Positions 1 to 11,200 of a DNA stretch of 64,000 nt are shown here, one piece after another. Positions within the stretch are counted from its first letter, which is position 1; each line of letters begins with the position of its first letter. Below the pieces are notes generated by a model that saw only the letters and a program-made list of their open reading frames with translations, was not told the origin of the DNA and searched no databases. The DNA lies in NCBI RefSeq assembly GCF_052056295.1, contig NZ_CP182493.1, positions 2,666,001 through 2,730,000 of the forward strand, in the 5' to 3' direction. The stretch comes from Catenovulum sp052056295 (GTDB taxonomy: Bacteria; Pseudomonadota; Gammaproteobacteria; Enterobacterales; Alteromonadaceae). Both the position numbers and the translations under genes were made by a program.

Positions 1-2336
1 TATGTGCCGGCTTCAGGCGTAGTTGAAGATACACTCATGGTATAAGTTGGTTTTAACGCCGCCACAACCGGAGCCATATCATCTGTAGAACTTAACTCTT
101 TAATACCTTCAGCAACCAAACGTGCCATTTCTACAGCACCTTGTTTTTGGAAGTGAACAGTATCAGCAGGCGCTGTTGCATTGCCGTATTGGTTTGCACC
201 AAAGCCCATGTAGTAGAATTCGTTTGCGTAACCTTCACCTACAATTTCTAATAAAGCTTTGTTTTTAGCGTTTAAGTCAATAAGCGGTACGTTTAAGTCA
301 CTTGCTAATGTACGTGTTACCACTGGGTGCTCGTGATAAGCATCATAAGGCGCACCTTCTTGCCATTGGTTACGGCGCACTGTAGTTACAAACACAGGAG
401 TTGCACCTAAGGCACGGGTTTCGGTAACAAAGTTGGTCATATAATATTCAAAGAAGCCTTCGTCAGTTCCACCTGTCGGCGCTTTACGAGCATCGTCTGC
501 GGCTCTGTCATTGATACCAAATTGAATAAAGACAAAGTCACCCGATTGAACACTCGCTTTTACATCAGCCCAGTGATCAGTGTAGAAGCTCTTAGAGCTA
601 CGGCCACCTAATGCGCGGTTATCTACGGTGATTTTGGCATCGTCCAAATAGGTTTGGAATACCTGTCCCCAACCAGTTTGAGGATAGTATCCATCGGCAT
701 AATCAGCAACGGTTGAGTCACCAATTAAGAAAACTGTTGCCGCTGCAAAATCAACTCCTGGTACAACACCGTTGAAGGCTGCTGTTAGAGTGTAATTTGC
801 TGCAGGCATAGTTGCTGTATATAGGTTTGTATCACTCACGATACTGCCAGCGCCATACCAAGCATCAAATGTATCTGAATCACCAGCACGGGTTTTGAAG
901 GATAGTGGAGTGCCTTCAGGATATTCTGAACTTGCTGTCACTATGCTGTCATTTGCACCTTGTTGGTTTACAGTTAAGCTAAATCTAGGTTTGATTGCAT
1001 CCAATAAAGGTTTTAAGTTGTCACGGTCGGTTAAACCTTCTAACTCTTCAACTACGATGCGCGCCATTTCCAGTGCGCCAGCTTCTTGGAAGTGGGTAAA
1101 GTCGTTAAGACCGTCTGCATAGTTAGCATATTCGCCAGCATCTAATTGCATGAACAAGTAATGAGATGCTTGTTCTACACCTAATGAATTAACCAGTTCC
1201 CAAGATTTTTGGTTCAAGTCGACATAAGCAACATCTAACTCAGTGGCTACTTTGGCCATAGTACCCGCGTAATCATTGCCTGATTCAGTAAACACGTTAC
1301 GCAACGCGCCGTCACGCCAAGCATTCATAACCATAGGGCTTACAAGTACTGGAATTGCATTTTTGTCGCGAGTTTCAGCTACATACTCTTTTAAGTAAGT
1401 TTCGAATTGAGCTTCTGTGGTGTAACGTTCTTCTTTAGTCCAGTCGCGGTCATTGTGACCGAATTGGATAAATACATAGTCGCCGTCACCTACTTCATTT
1501 AGCACTTCGCTCCAAATACCGTCTACTTTGTAGCTCTTAGTGCTACGGCCACCACGGGCGCGGTTTTCAACGTCGATTTCATCTTCTTCAAAGAAGAACT
1601 GCAGGATTTGTCCCCAACCTGTCATTGGTTTCTTAGAAGCGCCGTAATCAGCTACTGTTGAGTCACCAACAACAAATATTTGGGTATCAACCACAGGATC
1701 TACAACAACTGGCGGCGTATACATACAAGCACCAGCTGTTAAACCAATGCCAGTGATAGCAAGGGAGTCGATGTTTGGCATGCCTTCAACTGTTGTAGAG
1801 GTCAATACGACATCATTTAAGCCCGCTTTTAGTGAAATGGTTGCTGTTTCAGTGGTCCATACATCCCATGCAGTGGAGCTGGCGAAAGTTAAAGCTACAT
1901 CTGTATCATTGCTGGTAACTACTGCTGGGCGGTCAGAGTCAGCTGCGTAAGTGACTTCAATATCGTAATCACCGTCGGCCTCTGCATTTATTTGATAGCT
2001 AATGGTTGAATCCGTCACATCATTAACATTTGCATAACCGTCGCCACTAAAGCCAGTTTGGCTATTTTCGACAGCCCCATCGATACCACAAAAACCTGCG
2101 ACATTTTCTTGTAAGGTAACGACTACAGGTTCTGGTTTTTCGTCTTCGTCAGTTTCAGACTCACCGAGTCTATCTTTTTCTATTTTTGCTTCTTCTACAA
2201 TTTGTTGAAGTTCACCGATAAAATCATTGATTTCAGAATCTTTACCTTCTTGGCTTAAACTATCTTTTGTTGAATCCTCGTTGTTACACCCTGCGAGTAA
2301 AGATGTTAACAACACAAGGTACATATATTTATTCAT
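1..2336 (-). CDS. Tandem-domain SGNH (CE12-like) acetylesterase lipoprotein, C-terminus cut by window edge
   Basis: The reading frame stays open from an ATG at 2336 to the window edge (about 778 residues seen). A lipobox (LLAGC) ends the signal peptide. An acidic linker follows, then a CBM6/35-like beta-sandwich (about residues 78-205). The first SGNH hydrolase domain (from about 219) has GDSTVADYG, NRARGGRS, FGHND and DFTHF. A short repeat module with YPEGT and TMPAANYTLTA (about 445-520) resembles InlB-type B repeats. A second SGNH domain (from about 528) has GDSTVADY, FGIND and DTVHF. Both domains keep Ser and the Asp-x-x-His of rhamnogalacturonan acetylesterases. It probably removes acetyl groups from pectic glycan at the outer surface. 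The last visible residues look like another linker module, so more domains may follow outside. The acetyl substrate is inferred from family and context. Confidence 0.85.
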   Translation of the reverse strand, partial: MNKYMYLVLLTSLLAGCNNEDSTKDSLSQEGKDSEINDFIGELQQIVEEAKIEKDRLGESETDEDEKPEPVVVTLQENVAGFCGIDGAVENSQTGFSGDGYANVNDVTDSTISYQINAEADGDYDIEVTYAADSDRPAVVTSNDTDVALTFASSTAWDVWTTETATISLKAGLNDVVLTSTTVEGMPNIDSLAITGIGLTAGACMYTPPVVVDPVVDTQIFVVGDSTVADYGASKKPMTGWGQILQFFFEEDEIDVENRARGGRSTKSYKVDGIWSEVLNEVGDGDYVFIQFGHNDRDWTKEERYTTEAQFETYLKEYVAETRDKNAIPVLVSPMVMNAWRDGALRNVFTESGNDYAGTMAKVATELDVAYVDLNQKSWELVNSLGVEQASHYLFMQLDAGEYANYADGLNDFTHFQEAGALEMARIVVEELEGLTDRDNLKPLLDAIKPRFSLTVNQQGANDSIVTASSEYPEGTPLSFKTRAGDSDTFDAWYGAGSIVSDTNLYTATMPAANYTLTAAFNGVVPGVDFAAATVFLIGDSTVADYADGYYPQTGWGQVFQTYLDDAKITVDNRALGGRSSKSFYTDHWADVKASVQSGDFVFIQFGINDRAADDARKAPTGGTDEGFFEYYMTNFVTETRALGATPVFVTTVRRNQWQEGAPYDAYHEHPVVTRTLASDLNVPLIDLNAKNKALLEIVGEGYANEFYYMGFGANQYGNATAPADTVHFQKQGAVEMARLVAEGIKELSSTDDMAPVVAALKPTYTMSVSSTTPEAGT

Positions 2337-2458
2337 ATTATCCCTCTGTTCTTTGTTAGTGGATTTAGGTTCAAACGTTTAACCTTGCACATACCAACTG
2401 ATTATTTTGTGTTGTTTGTGGTTGTTATTTGAACTTAATGTAAATAATACTCCAAATG

Positions 2459-2474
2459 CAATCAATATCAATCA
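2459..2474 (-). promoter_or_regulatory. Putative operator, direct repeat TGATTG-N4-TGATTG
   Basis: Read on the minus strand this is TGATTG-ATAT-TGATTG, about 123 bp before the start of the CE12-like gene. The same 6-4-6 repeat occurs upstream of five other units in the glycan locus. The binding protein is unknown. Confidence 0.5.
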
Positions 2475-2559
2475 TATTTGTTGTTTATTTGTAAAATTAT
2501 TCTGATTTTTTTGGTGTCGTTATTGGTGGGGGATGTTAAGGGGATGTTTTGAATGGGTT

Positions 2560-2574
2560 TTATTGTCACAATAA
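2560..2574. repeat. Perfect 7-bp palindrome TTATTGT-C-ACAATAA
   Basis: A near-perfect dyad lies between the end of the HupE-like gene and the promoter region of the CE12-like gene. The one-base centre makes it a poor RNA hairpin, so an operator is likelier than a terminator. No function can be assigned. Confidence 0.3.
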
Positions 2575-2615
2575 GGCTTGGATTCAGCTAAAGTGCCGAA
2601 CCCAAGTGTTGGTGT

Positions 2616-3698
2616 TTAAACTATGAGTCGTTCAAAAGCCCAGAAAGAGCCTGTTGCAACTATTGCGATTGAAAGCATAGGTAGTGCGGCTTGTTTGTAC
2701 CAATTAAATCTAAATAGGTACCACAGCAGAGGCAATACTAAAGCTGATAACAAGAGTTGGCCTATTTCTACGCCTAAGTTAAAGGCGAGTAATGGCAAAA
2801 ATATAGGTGCTCCTGTGCTACCCAAACCTAAACCAAGCAATACATTGGCAAAACCTAAACCATGAATTAACCCAAAAGTGCTGGTTAGTACCCATCTGTG
2901 TTTGGGTTTATGTTTAAAGTATAAATTTTCTAGCCCAACATAAATGATGGTTAAGGCAATAATCAGTTCAACCCAGTTGGCAGATACTGAAACCAGTTCG
3001 AGTGCGGCTAGTGAAAGCGTAATTGAATGTGCGAAGGTAAAGCAGGTAATGATAAGCGCTGCATCTTTCCAGTTGCGACAAATAATGAGCAATGCCAATA
3101 AAAACAGCAGATGATCATAACCTTCCAATATATGCTCGATACCAAGCTTAAAGAAGCTGGAAAATACGCCCTGATAATTTGGCTCGTTTTCGTTGCCTGT
3201 AAGTGTCACGCCACTGAACTTATCTTGGTATGAATGGACGAATAGTCCGAGTTGCGTGTTGTATGCATTAAATAGAGTGAAGGTGAGTTTGTATTCTTGG
3301 TTTGTTTGTTCGATAAATTTGCTAAAAACGCTTAGGTTGCCAATAAAAGGCCCAGGATATTCAAAGTAGAATTTAACAGCGTCTTCATTGGGGAATACTT
3401 TAAAATCGATATTGTTTGGATTTATTTGCCTATTATCTAGCGTGATTAAAAAGAAATCACTGGCTTTCTTCAGTAGATGTCCGCGAACTTTGGGTAAATT
3501 TTCTGGGGTTAGTCGGTTATTTCTGTGTGGAAAGTCTTGCAAAAACGCTTCAACAGAAACTGCAGCCAAATTAAGTTCAAGTGTAAGTTGCTTATTCTCT
3601 GTTATCACAGCTTTAGCTTCACCTGAAAATACATCATGTGCAGCTGTTGTAAAACTGCCAAATAAAAACACTATTGCAAAAACTAACCTATATAACAT
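2616..3698 (-). CDS. HupE/UreJ-family membrane protein
   Basis: The start is placed at the ATG at 3698 because a longer frame (to 3755) would run back through the terminator hairpin at 3721-3747. A GGAA lies upstream, and the protein then begins with a normal signal peptide (MLYRLVFAIVFLFGSFTTAAH). The N-terminal half is an extracytoplasmic domain. The C-terminal half has about six membrane helices with the HupE/UreJ signature: IEHILEGYDHLLFL, CFTFAHSITLSLA, GLIHGLGFA and FNLGVEIGQL. Characterised relatives are metal (Ni/Co) transporters or hydrogenase/urease accessories, but no hydrogenase or urease gene is nearby. The role here, tucked between pectin genes, is unknown and may be unrelated to them. 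Confidence 0.75.
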   Translation of the reverse strand: MLYRLVFAIVFLFGSFTTAAHDVFSGEAKAVITENKQLTLELNLAAVSVEAFLQDFPHRNNRLTPENLPKVRGHLLKKASDFFLITLDNRQINPNNIDFKVFPNEDAVKFYFEYPGPFIGNLSVFSKFIEQTNQEYKLTFTLFNAYNTQLGLFVHSYQDKFSGVTLTGNENEPNYQGVFSSFFKLGIEHILEGYDHLLFLLALLIICRNWKDAALIITCFTFAHSITLSLAALELVSVSANWVELIIALTIIYVGLENLYFKHKPKHRWVLTSTFGLIHGLGFANVLLGLGLGSTGAPIFLPLLAFNLGVEIGQLLLSALVLPLLWYLFRFNWYKQAALPMLSIAIVATGSFWAFERLIV

Positions 3699-3717
3699 TA
3701 TACAAATTCCAAATAGT

Positions 3718-3747
3718 AAAAAGGCACGGAACTTAGTTCCGTGCCTT
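3718..3747 (-). terminator. Rho-independent terminator after PL11 gene
   Basis: A perfect 12-bp stem (AAGGCACGGAAC / GTTCCGTGCCTT) with a 3-base loop is followed on the minus strand by TTTTT. It lies 37 bp past the PL11 stop and separates that gene from the HupE-like gene. Confidence 0.85.
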
Positions 3748-3783
3748 AAGTTCAAGCGTTATAACTTAATTACATTGCTCATG

Positions 3784-6700
3784 CTAGGGTGCACAAGCGA
3801 TAGCTACTGGCGCTTTACTACCAGTTAAGTTATCTATGGTTAGGCTATCTAAGTTAGCTAAACCACCGCCCATACCGGCTTTAAGCTTAATTTCAGTATC
3901 ACCTTGCAATAAGTCGAACGATGCAAAGCTTTCAGCCCAGGTATCCCAAGTGCCTGTAGGCTCCATATCAATAGAGAATGCACTGCTACTGTTATTGATA
4001 TCTACGTTGGCAAAACGGTTGTCACCAGAGCCATTAGCATAGCGTAGGATGAATCTGTAGGTACCGTCTTCTTGTACGTTTACTTTGTAGCTAACGTACA
4101 TGCCTTCAGCGTTATCAGTATTTGAGAAACCTTCGCCTTCATAACCAACCCAGTTAGATTCAATTACGCCAGTGATTTCACAATATCCATCTTCATTTTC
4201 TTCAATGGTTACGGCTGTTGCAGTTGGATTAGCAAAGTATTGAATACCAGTGGTTGGGTCGTCAACGATGACTGTACCATCGTCTAGGGTAACGCGCATC
4301 ATATACCAATACTCTAGTGTTTCGACTAATCCTTGGTAATCAGCATATGCGCCTTTGCCTTCAATACCCTCTGATACAATTACAATTGCATCGTCTACTG
4401 AAGCTTGCGTGTTACGTAAAATCTCGATTGAACTAAATACACCATTATAGTTCTTTAAGTTCCAATCTATACGTATACCACCATCCTCTAAACGAGTAAT
4501 TAAGTTGGATTCAGGTTTTGGTAATTCGAATAACACGTTACCCTCGGCAGTAGTAGTTACTACTGAATCGTCAGCTAAAGTGATCTCAAAAGCGTACCAA
4601 TATCTAGCGCCATCAGTAAAGCCAGCATCACCACCTATATCTCTTAAACGACCGTCAATAGCACGTACGTTTGAACGAACAAGTGTTTTGTTTTCCATGT
4701 TTACGCTAGTACCGCGGTATAAATCTACGTTTTTAATTGATTGACCAAAATTACGTAAGTTCCATTCAAGATTAATCGTTTGTAATACTGCATCTGCAGT
4801 AGCTACAAGTGATGTTGAGCTTGGACCTGGAATAAATGGACCAACAATTTCTGAGGTTGGAGTGCCTTCTGCTGTATTATATTTAAACATATACCAGTAG
4901 CTTGCCCCTTCAACCGGAGTTACTGCATCCACAGTACAGCCTTGATACAATGTATCTGCTGTTAAGTCATGTATTTTAACTCGGCCTGCTGCTTGGTTTT
5001 GATCATTTCTGTAAAGCTGAGACCAGTTTACAGTTGGGAAGTTTTTCAAATCCCAGCAAATGGTCATAACACTGTCTTGATAGGTGTAATCAAGGTTTGT
5101 TTCCATCGCTATCAGGTTTTCAGCAAATACAGGATCTGCAACCGCTACATTACCATCTGTCGTTGTTAACTCTACCCAATAGTAGTATTTAGTACCGTCA
5201 GTAGTATTCTCATCAGTCCAAGTTCTAGCTCTTGGATTAACCATCGCATAATGTGCATCTGGTTTTGCTGGAATCACTCCCATGTCAGTTGTTTCAGCAC
5301 GATAAATTTTAATATCGCTTAACTGCAGTTTAGTGACCCAAGTCAAATCAACATAATTGTTCGAACTTGCAGCTTCAACTCTAGGAATTAGCGTTGACGT
5401 CATGCGTGCCATAGATGACATATCATAACCTTCAACCCAATAGTAATAGGTTTTGTCTGGCACTGCTGTTGTGTCAACAAAGGTATTTGAACCTTCAGCT
5501 AACATACCAACACTAGTACGAGTTGATGCATCGTTAGTTTCACTGCGGAATATCTCAGGCGTTCCAGTAGAGTCAGAGCTTGAGTACACTTTTACAATAA
5601 CATTGTTGTTGTTACCTTGTGCGACAATCTTGTCAGCACCTTGCATGGCTACACCAGTTGTTTTGTACTGAGGAAGTTCTGCAAGTTCGTGTTGATACAA
5701 CTTCATATCTGTACCCAAATAGAAACTTGGATGCGGGGGTTGGTTGTAAGCTGTATTTTGCCAAGCAATCGCCGTTCTATATTGACGGTCATGCATTAAA
5801 GTTGGTAAACGAACTTCTGTCGGATAGTTTGTTGTGTATATTAGTAGTCTGCTGCTATCTTCGTTAGCCATAACTACTTCTTCACGCCAGTCACCAATTA
5901 TATCGCCTGACAGAGCTGGTGTTGCTTTGGTACCATTGTTTGATACACCCGAACCATTTCTAACAGTTAATGCGTCAAATAGAGGTGTTTTTTCAACGAG
6001 TTTATCTTCGGCATTCCATTTTGTAATGGTTGAACCATCTAAAATTTCACGAGATAAATCGTCATCCCACCAAACCATGAAGTTCATCGCAGGTTTTACA
6101 TCTGTGATAATAGTGCCGTCAGCAGCCATTAAACCACCCCGAGACCCCCAGCTTTCCATACCTGGATAGTTAGGATCTATATCACCGGTAACACCACGGC
6201 CAACATCTGTTCCTTCTCCTGATTGGTAATGAATGATTGTGCCTGTTGCTGCGTCATGAATTTCTGAACCGTATTCAACACCATCTTTGGTATAACAGCT
6301 CGGGCATTCGTGCACCATGAAAACTTCTAAGCCTGGGCGATCTGGAATGATGTCTGCTACGTGCAGTGCATCACCATGACCGAGTTCTGTTGAGTATAAC
6401 AACGAACCGTCATTGTCGAGTGTTGCTGCTCCGAAGATAATTTCATCTGCGCCATCAGAATCAACATCTGCGATGCTTAAACTATGAGCACCTTGGCCAG
6501 CTAAGGTCGCGGCAGAGTCATCTAAATCTGAGTCATAGACCCACTTTTGGACAAATTTATTATCGACAAAATCATACGAGGCAACAACTGCTCTGGTGTA
6601 ATAACCGCGCGACATAACTAGACTCGGTTTTTTGCCATCAAGATAAGCGACACCTGCTAAGAAACGGTCAACACGGTTGCCGTAACCATCACCCCAATCT

Positions 6701-7647
6701 TGAACATTGCCACGCTCAGGCACATAGTCAATTGTATCTAGCGCTTCACCTGATAAACCATCGAACATAGTTAAAAATTCAGGCCCAGATAAAACGTAAC
6801 CACCGTCATTTCTATGGTCAGCTTCATTGTCACAAACAACTGTGCTTGAACAAACAAAGTTGCCTTGAGCATCTTTTGTGCCTTCAGCTGTTTTTACTGC
6901 AACTTCCGCCCGACCATCTTGGTTGAAGTCAAATGCCATAAACTGAGTATAGTGGGCACCGGCACGAATATTTTGGCCTAAGTTAATGCGCCACAATAAT
7001 TCGCCTTCCATTGTATAAGCATCTAATAAAACATTTCCTGTTTTACCTGCTTGCGAATTATCTTTTGAATTACTTGGTTCCCATTTTACAATTAATTCGT
7101 ACTGGCCATCACCGGTTAAGTCCGCCGCTGATGCGTCGTTAGCAGTGTAGAAATATTCAACACCATCAACAAAATCACTGTCTGGAGTATTGAGCGGAAT
7201 GGCTAAATAAGGTTTTTCTTGCGCCTTAACTACTTTAGAAGCATCTTTTTCTACATCATCTACTAATGCAATTACCTGGTAAGTGTCTGTTGGTAAGCCA
7301 TTCGAGTCTTCTAAGAAGGTTGGTTCTTTTGGACGAACTGTTCTAAAAAATTCCCCATTTTTATAAACTTTAAAGATAATTCGTTGTTCATCTAGACCAG
7401 ACATACGCCAACTGATTATGTTTCCGTCCTCTTGGCCTGGTATAACGATTAAACCGCGGTCTAAATACTCAACATTTGAGTTGCCGCTTAGGTCACGCTC
7501 TGCATCTGCTAGTGGTGCCGCTGTATGTGGTTCTGCTGGTGTATAGCTTTCATCACAACCCATCAGCACTGTGGTTAATGCCAATGGCACCAAAGCTTTT
7601 GCAAAGATATGATTCTTGTCTTTGAGATACCTTCCGTCTTTTTTCAT
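3784..7647 (-). CDS. Rhamnogalacturonan lyase, PL11, modular lipoprotein with Fn3-like repeats and C-terminal CBM35
   Basis: The start is set at 7647, where GGAG stands 8 bases before ATG; the frame extends upstream to 7695 without a better site. Signal peptide and lipobox (VLMGC) come first. Residues about 40-650 match family 11 rhamnogalacturonan lyases (RGLIVIPGQEDGNIISWRM, DLTGDGQYELIVKWEP, AVKTAEGTKD), an eight-bladed propeller that cleaves the Rha-GalA backbone by beta-elimination. About 650-1150 holds five similar beta-sandwich repeats, each with a W-x-L..NF/LYR core and a YWY.. strand. The last 130 residues are a CBM6/35-like domain (VGYEGEGFSNTDN). At 1287 residues it is about twice the catalytic module alone. 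Surface anchoring and substrate are inferred from family. Confidence 0.9.
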   Translation of the reverse strand: MKKDGRYLKDKNHIFAKALVPLALTTVLMGCDESYTPAEPHTAAPLADAERDLSGNSNVEYLDRGLIVIPGQEDGNIISWRMSGLDEQRIIFKVYKNGEFFRTVRPKEPTFLEDSNGLPTDTYQVIALVDDVEKDASKVVKAQEKPYLAIPLNTPDSDFVDGVEYFYTANDASAADLTGDGQYELIVKWEPSNSKDNSQAGKTGNVLLDAYTMEGELLWRINLGQNIRAGAHYTQFMAFDFNQDGRAEVAVKTAEGTKDAQGNFVCSSTVVCDNEADHRNDGGYVLSGPEFLTMFDGLSGEALDTIDYVPERGNVQDWGDGYGNRVDRFLAGVAYLDGKKPSLVMSRGYYTRAVVASYDFVDNKFVQKWVYDSDLDDSAATLAGQGAHSLSIADVDSDGADEIIFGAATLDNDGSLLYSTELGHGDALHVADIIPDRPGLEVFMVHECPSCYTKDGVEYGSEIHDAATGTIIHYQSGEGTDVGRGVTGDIDPNYPGMESWGSRGGLMAADGTIITDVKPAMNFMVWWDDDLSREILDGSTITKWNAEDKLVEKTPLFDALTVRNGSGVSNNGTKATPALSGDIIGDWREEVVMANEDSSRLLIYTTNYPTEVRLPTLMHDRQYRTAIAWQNTAYNQPPHPSFYLGTDMKLYQHELAELPQYKTTGVAMQGADKIVAQGNNNNVIVKVYSSSDSTGTPEIFRSETNDASTRTSVGMLAEGSNTFVDTTAVPDKTYYYWVEGYDMSSMARMTSTLIPRVEAASSNNYVDLTWVTKLQLSDIKIYRAETTDMGVIPAKPDAHYAMVNPRARTWTDENTTDGTKYYYWVELTTTDGNVAVADPVFAENLIAMETNLDYTYQDSVMTICWDLKNFPTVNWSQLYRNDQNQAAGRVKIHDLTADTLYQGCTVDAVTPVEGASYWYMFKYNTAEGTPTSEIVGPFIPGPSSTSLVATADAVLQTINLEWNLRNFGQSIKNVDLYRGTSVNMENKTLVRSNVRAIDGRLRDIGGDAGFTDGARYWYAFEITLADDSVVTTTAEGNVLFELPKPESNLITRLEDGGIRIDWNLKNYNGVFSSIEILRNTQASVDDAIVIVSEGIEGKGAYADYQGLVETLEYWYMMRVTLDDGTVIVDDPTTGIQYFANPTATAVTIEENEDGYCEITGVIESNWVGYEGEGFSNTDNAEGMYVSYKVNVQEDGTYRFILRYANGSGDNRFANVDINNSSSAFSIDMEPTGTWDTWAESFASFDLLQGDTEIKLKAGMGGGLANLDSLTIDNLTGSKAPVAIACAP

Positions 7648-7796
7648 TATGCGGTCTCCGAAAATGATTTTAAGAAGTTGATGTAGAATTAACAAGTTAG
7701 CTACATCAAATTACCCTGTTCTTTTATAATTAGTGCTTACAAGATTGATTGATTGTCTTTTTATTAAACCAAAATAACACCAACGACGGTCATAAT

Positions 7797-7812
7797 AAAT
7801 CACTAACAATCA
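7797..7812 (-). promoter_or_regulatory. Putative operator TGATTG-N4-TGATTT
   Basis: Minus-strand reading TGATTG-TTAG-TGATTT, one mismatch from the shared box, about 150 bp upstream of the PL11 start. Confidence 0.45.
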
Positions 7813-8079
7813 CATATCCAGTTTTTTTTAATCTTTATTTAACATTAAATGAAAATTTAAACTTTTTAATAATAATATAGGCTTGGCGCCCACCAATGTT
7901 GTATTTTTTGTAGTTTAAGTGATGCTTATGTATTTATATGGTTATTAACCTGTATTTGTTTTTGTTGTTGTATAGGTCAGTCAAATCAAGTGCGATTATA
8001 ATTTGCGTCTATTTGTTAACATTTGGTAGTGTAGCTACATATTTTTGATTGATTATTGAACTAAATAATAAGCACGGTG

Positions 8080-8095
8080 TGATTGAGGGTGATTG
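8080..8095 (+). promoter_or_regulatory. Putative operator TGATTG-N4-TGATTG
   Basis: Plus-strand reading TGATTG-AGGG-TGATTG, about 126 bp upstream of the TonB-dependent receptor start. Two perfect hexamers are one helical turn apart. Confidence 0.5.
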
Positions 8096-8220
8096 TTAAT
8101 GCTTTTTTTGTTTGATATTTGTTGAAATTGATTTATTTTGGTTATACTATCGCTATTGTTAAAAAAATTTTGTATTTAACAAAATCTTCACCTACTAACA
8201 AATTAACGCAGGATTTGATA

Positions 8221-11200
8221 ATGAATAACTACAATCAGTCTAGAAAAACAGGCAGCACTGAATCGTCTATTCCGCAGTTTAAGCGCAACTCTTTGGCGAC
8301 TCGTATCGCGTCTATTTTATTTGCAGGGGCAACACTAAGTGCATTTTCAGGGGCGAATGCATTTGCAGCAGAAGAACAGGTTCAAGCACAAGTAGAAGAA
8401 CAACTAGCAGAAAAAGACGAAGACATGGAAGAGGTACAAGTGTCAGGTATTCGTTATAGTCAATTAAGCGCGTTAGACCGTAAAAAGAATGCTGGTACTA
8501 TGATGGACTCGATTGTTGCTGAAGATATAGGTGAATTTCCTGACAAAAACGTGGCCGAAGCGTTACAACGTATCTCTGGTGTCCAGTTAGAACGTGATAT
8601 GGGGGAAGGTGCAAAAGTAAGCGTTCGGGGTGTGGAATCTCATTTAGTTCGAGTTGAATTGAATGGTAATACTGCCATGGGTAGTGGTGGTGACCGCAGT
8701 GTTGATTTTCGTGATATGGCATCTGAGTTAGTAAAATCAATCGACGTATATAAGGGATCTGAAGCTCGTTTAACTGAAGGTGGGGTCGGTGGTACCATTC
8801 ATATCAACACTCGCAAACCAAATGAGTTTACAGATAATTTTATGCAATTTAATGCTGAGACTCAATACAACACAGTTATTGGCGACTATATGCCAAAATT
8901 TAATTTTACTGGCGTATACAAAGCTTCAGATAGCTTAGGATTTTTACTTAATATTACTGGATCAGACCAGCATCAAATGTTCCATGCACTCAGGAATACT
9001 GGGTGGGAGCGCTTCAGAGATATCGATGGTTCACCAGATAAAACGGTTGTTCACCATGAATGGGCTGATTATACATCTCAAGAGCAGTGTAATGAGAAAA
9101 TCGCCGACTCTACAGATTACAAATTTAGCCTTGCTGATCGAAATGTTTGTCTAGCACAGTGGAATGAATATAGCCCAACAACTCCAAGGTACAGTATTTG
9201 GGGACGTCAAGAAAAACGTTTGTCGGCTAATATAGAAGCGCAGTATAAAGTATCAGATGAGCTTTCATTTGATTTATCGTACACCGACAGTAGTAGAAAC
9301 AAGGTTGCAACCGATAGGAATTTTCATGTTGAAATCAGCAAATGGGGTTTTTATGCGGAGCCTGAACACGTAACAGAAAACAAAAACGTGCATAAATTGG
9401 TTACAACAGGTGTTAACCCAGATAACGGCGATTTTATAGGTGCTACTGTACGTAACCGTACGTTAAACTTTGATTGGGATCAAGAACGTACCATGATGAG
9501 AGCTGGGTTCAATTATAATAGTGGAGCCTTTAAGGTTGAAGGTTATATTGCACGTTCGACAACATTTGAAGACATAGATCAAAGAGATACGCAAACAGCG
9601 CAATATAATGTTGGTGGTATAGTTATAGAACAAGTAGATGGCGTGCCAGACATAGATTTCACAGACGCTTTTGTTGTTAATAAAGATGACCCATATGATG
9701 TTTATACGCCATTTCATTATAATGACGGAACTCAGTACTCAGATTATGACAGGTTTAAATATGCGCCGAGTCAAAGCGATGCATCTGAGAATATCGTTAA
9801 GTTAGATGTTTCTTATATCCCAGATTCAGATTTATTTACTATATACAGAGCAGGTTTTATCGCGACTGATCAACGCTTCAGTAACAATGCTTGGAGCTAT
9901 AACTTGATTCAATCTGTTGGTAATAAATACTATGATGCCAATGGAGTTGAAAAAATTTGGACTCAAGATGACCACGAATATGTGCTACTAAATAACCGTT
10001 TTGCCACTGATAAGTACATGCGCGATTATGACCTTGATGTAAATATTATTGAAAGTTATATGGCTGTTGATACTGAAGCCTATTTAGATGCGCTGTTGGA
10101 ACGAAGTGGTTATGATTCAGCGGTATCCGCTCGCGATAATTTACCGCCTAACAATAGTTTGTATAGTATTAATGTTAAAACACAATCAGGTTATATTCAG
10201 GCTGATTTTGAGACGTATATTGGCGACATGACTTTGAAGGGCAATGCTGGTGTTCGTGTAGCTAGAACCCAAACTGAGTCGGAAGGTGATAGTTTTGTTC
10301 GCGTGCTTGTTGAAGAGTTTGAGCAAAATGCTGATGGTACTCCTAAGTTAGATGCGGATGGAAACCGAATTCATCCTGAAGGCAGTGAAGATGCTGATGG
10401 TATGGAGGATAGAACTGATTCTCGCTGGGTGAATGGGCGAGGTATTATCAAAGAAGACTTTATCGATGTATTGCCAAGTGTAAACTTGACGCTACAAATA
10501 TTAGATGGATTTGAAGCCTACTTAGGTGCTGCAAAAGTAATGGCTCGACCACAAATTACAGACTTAAATATAAGTGGTACCTGTACTATTCATGATTACC
10601 CGAAAGCTGTGACTTTCCAAACCGCCAATACATGTGATGTTGGTAATCCTGATTTAGACCCGTACCGAGCTAATCAATATGAATTTGCGTTAACTTGGTA
10701 CCCTGACGAAACTTCTATCGTATCTGGTGCTTACTTTGTTAAAGATATTACTAGCTATATTTTTGGTAAAGAATGGCATGAAGATATTGACTTCTTTAAT
10801 GATGGTCGAAAATGGGATGTTAGGCAACAGACTAACAAGCAAGGTATAACGACAAAAGGTATAGAACTTCAAGCTTCCACTTTTTTCACGTTTTTACCTG
10901 GCTTCTTAAAAAATACTGGTGCTAAGGCCAACTACACTTATATTACGGCTTCTAATGTAGAAGATATTAATCCTTTAACGGGCGAGTTATTACCATTAAG
11001 AGGTCAATCAGAAAATTCTTATAACGTAGAGGGGTTTTATGAAGATGAGCAATGGAGTATCAAACTTACCTATAACTACCGCGATGAATATTATGCAAAA
11101 GTGTTTAATGATACCCCTGTTTTTATTGAAGGGGCTGGCTACTTAGATGGTAAAATTACCTATAGATTTAATGATAATTTGAAATTCTATGTCGATGGAC

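Larger units (their letters stand above)
7648..8220. promoter_or_regulatory. Divergent promoter region between PL11 and TonB-receptor genes
   Basis: 573 bp without a gene, strongly AT-rich. It contains a TGATTG-N4-TGATTT box at 7797-7812 (minus reading), a full TGATTG-N4-TGATTG box at 8080-8095 (plus reading), and looser GATTGATTGATTG runs at 7743-7755 and near 8045-8058. Each complete box lies 125-150 bp from the nearer start codon. No convincing -35/-10 pair was assigned. Confidence 0.5.

Noticed and set aside
3388..3828. 146-codon plus-strand ORF
   Set aside because: It lies antisense to the HupE and PL11 genes and crosses the terminator; it has no recognisable domain.
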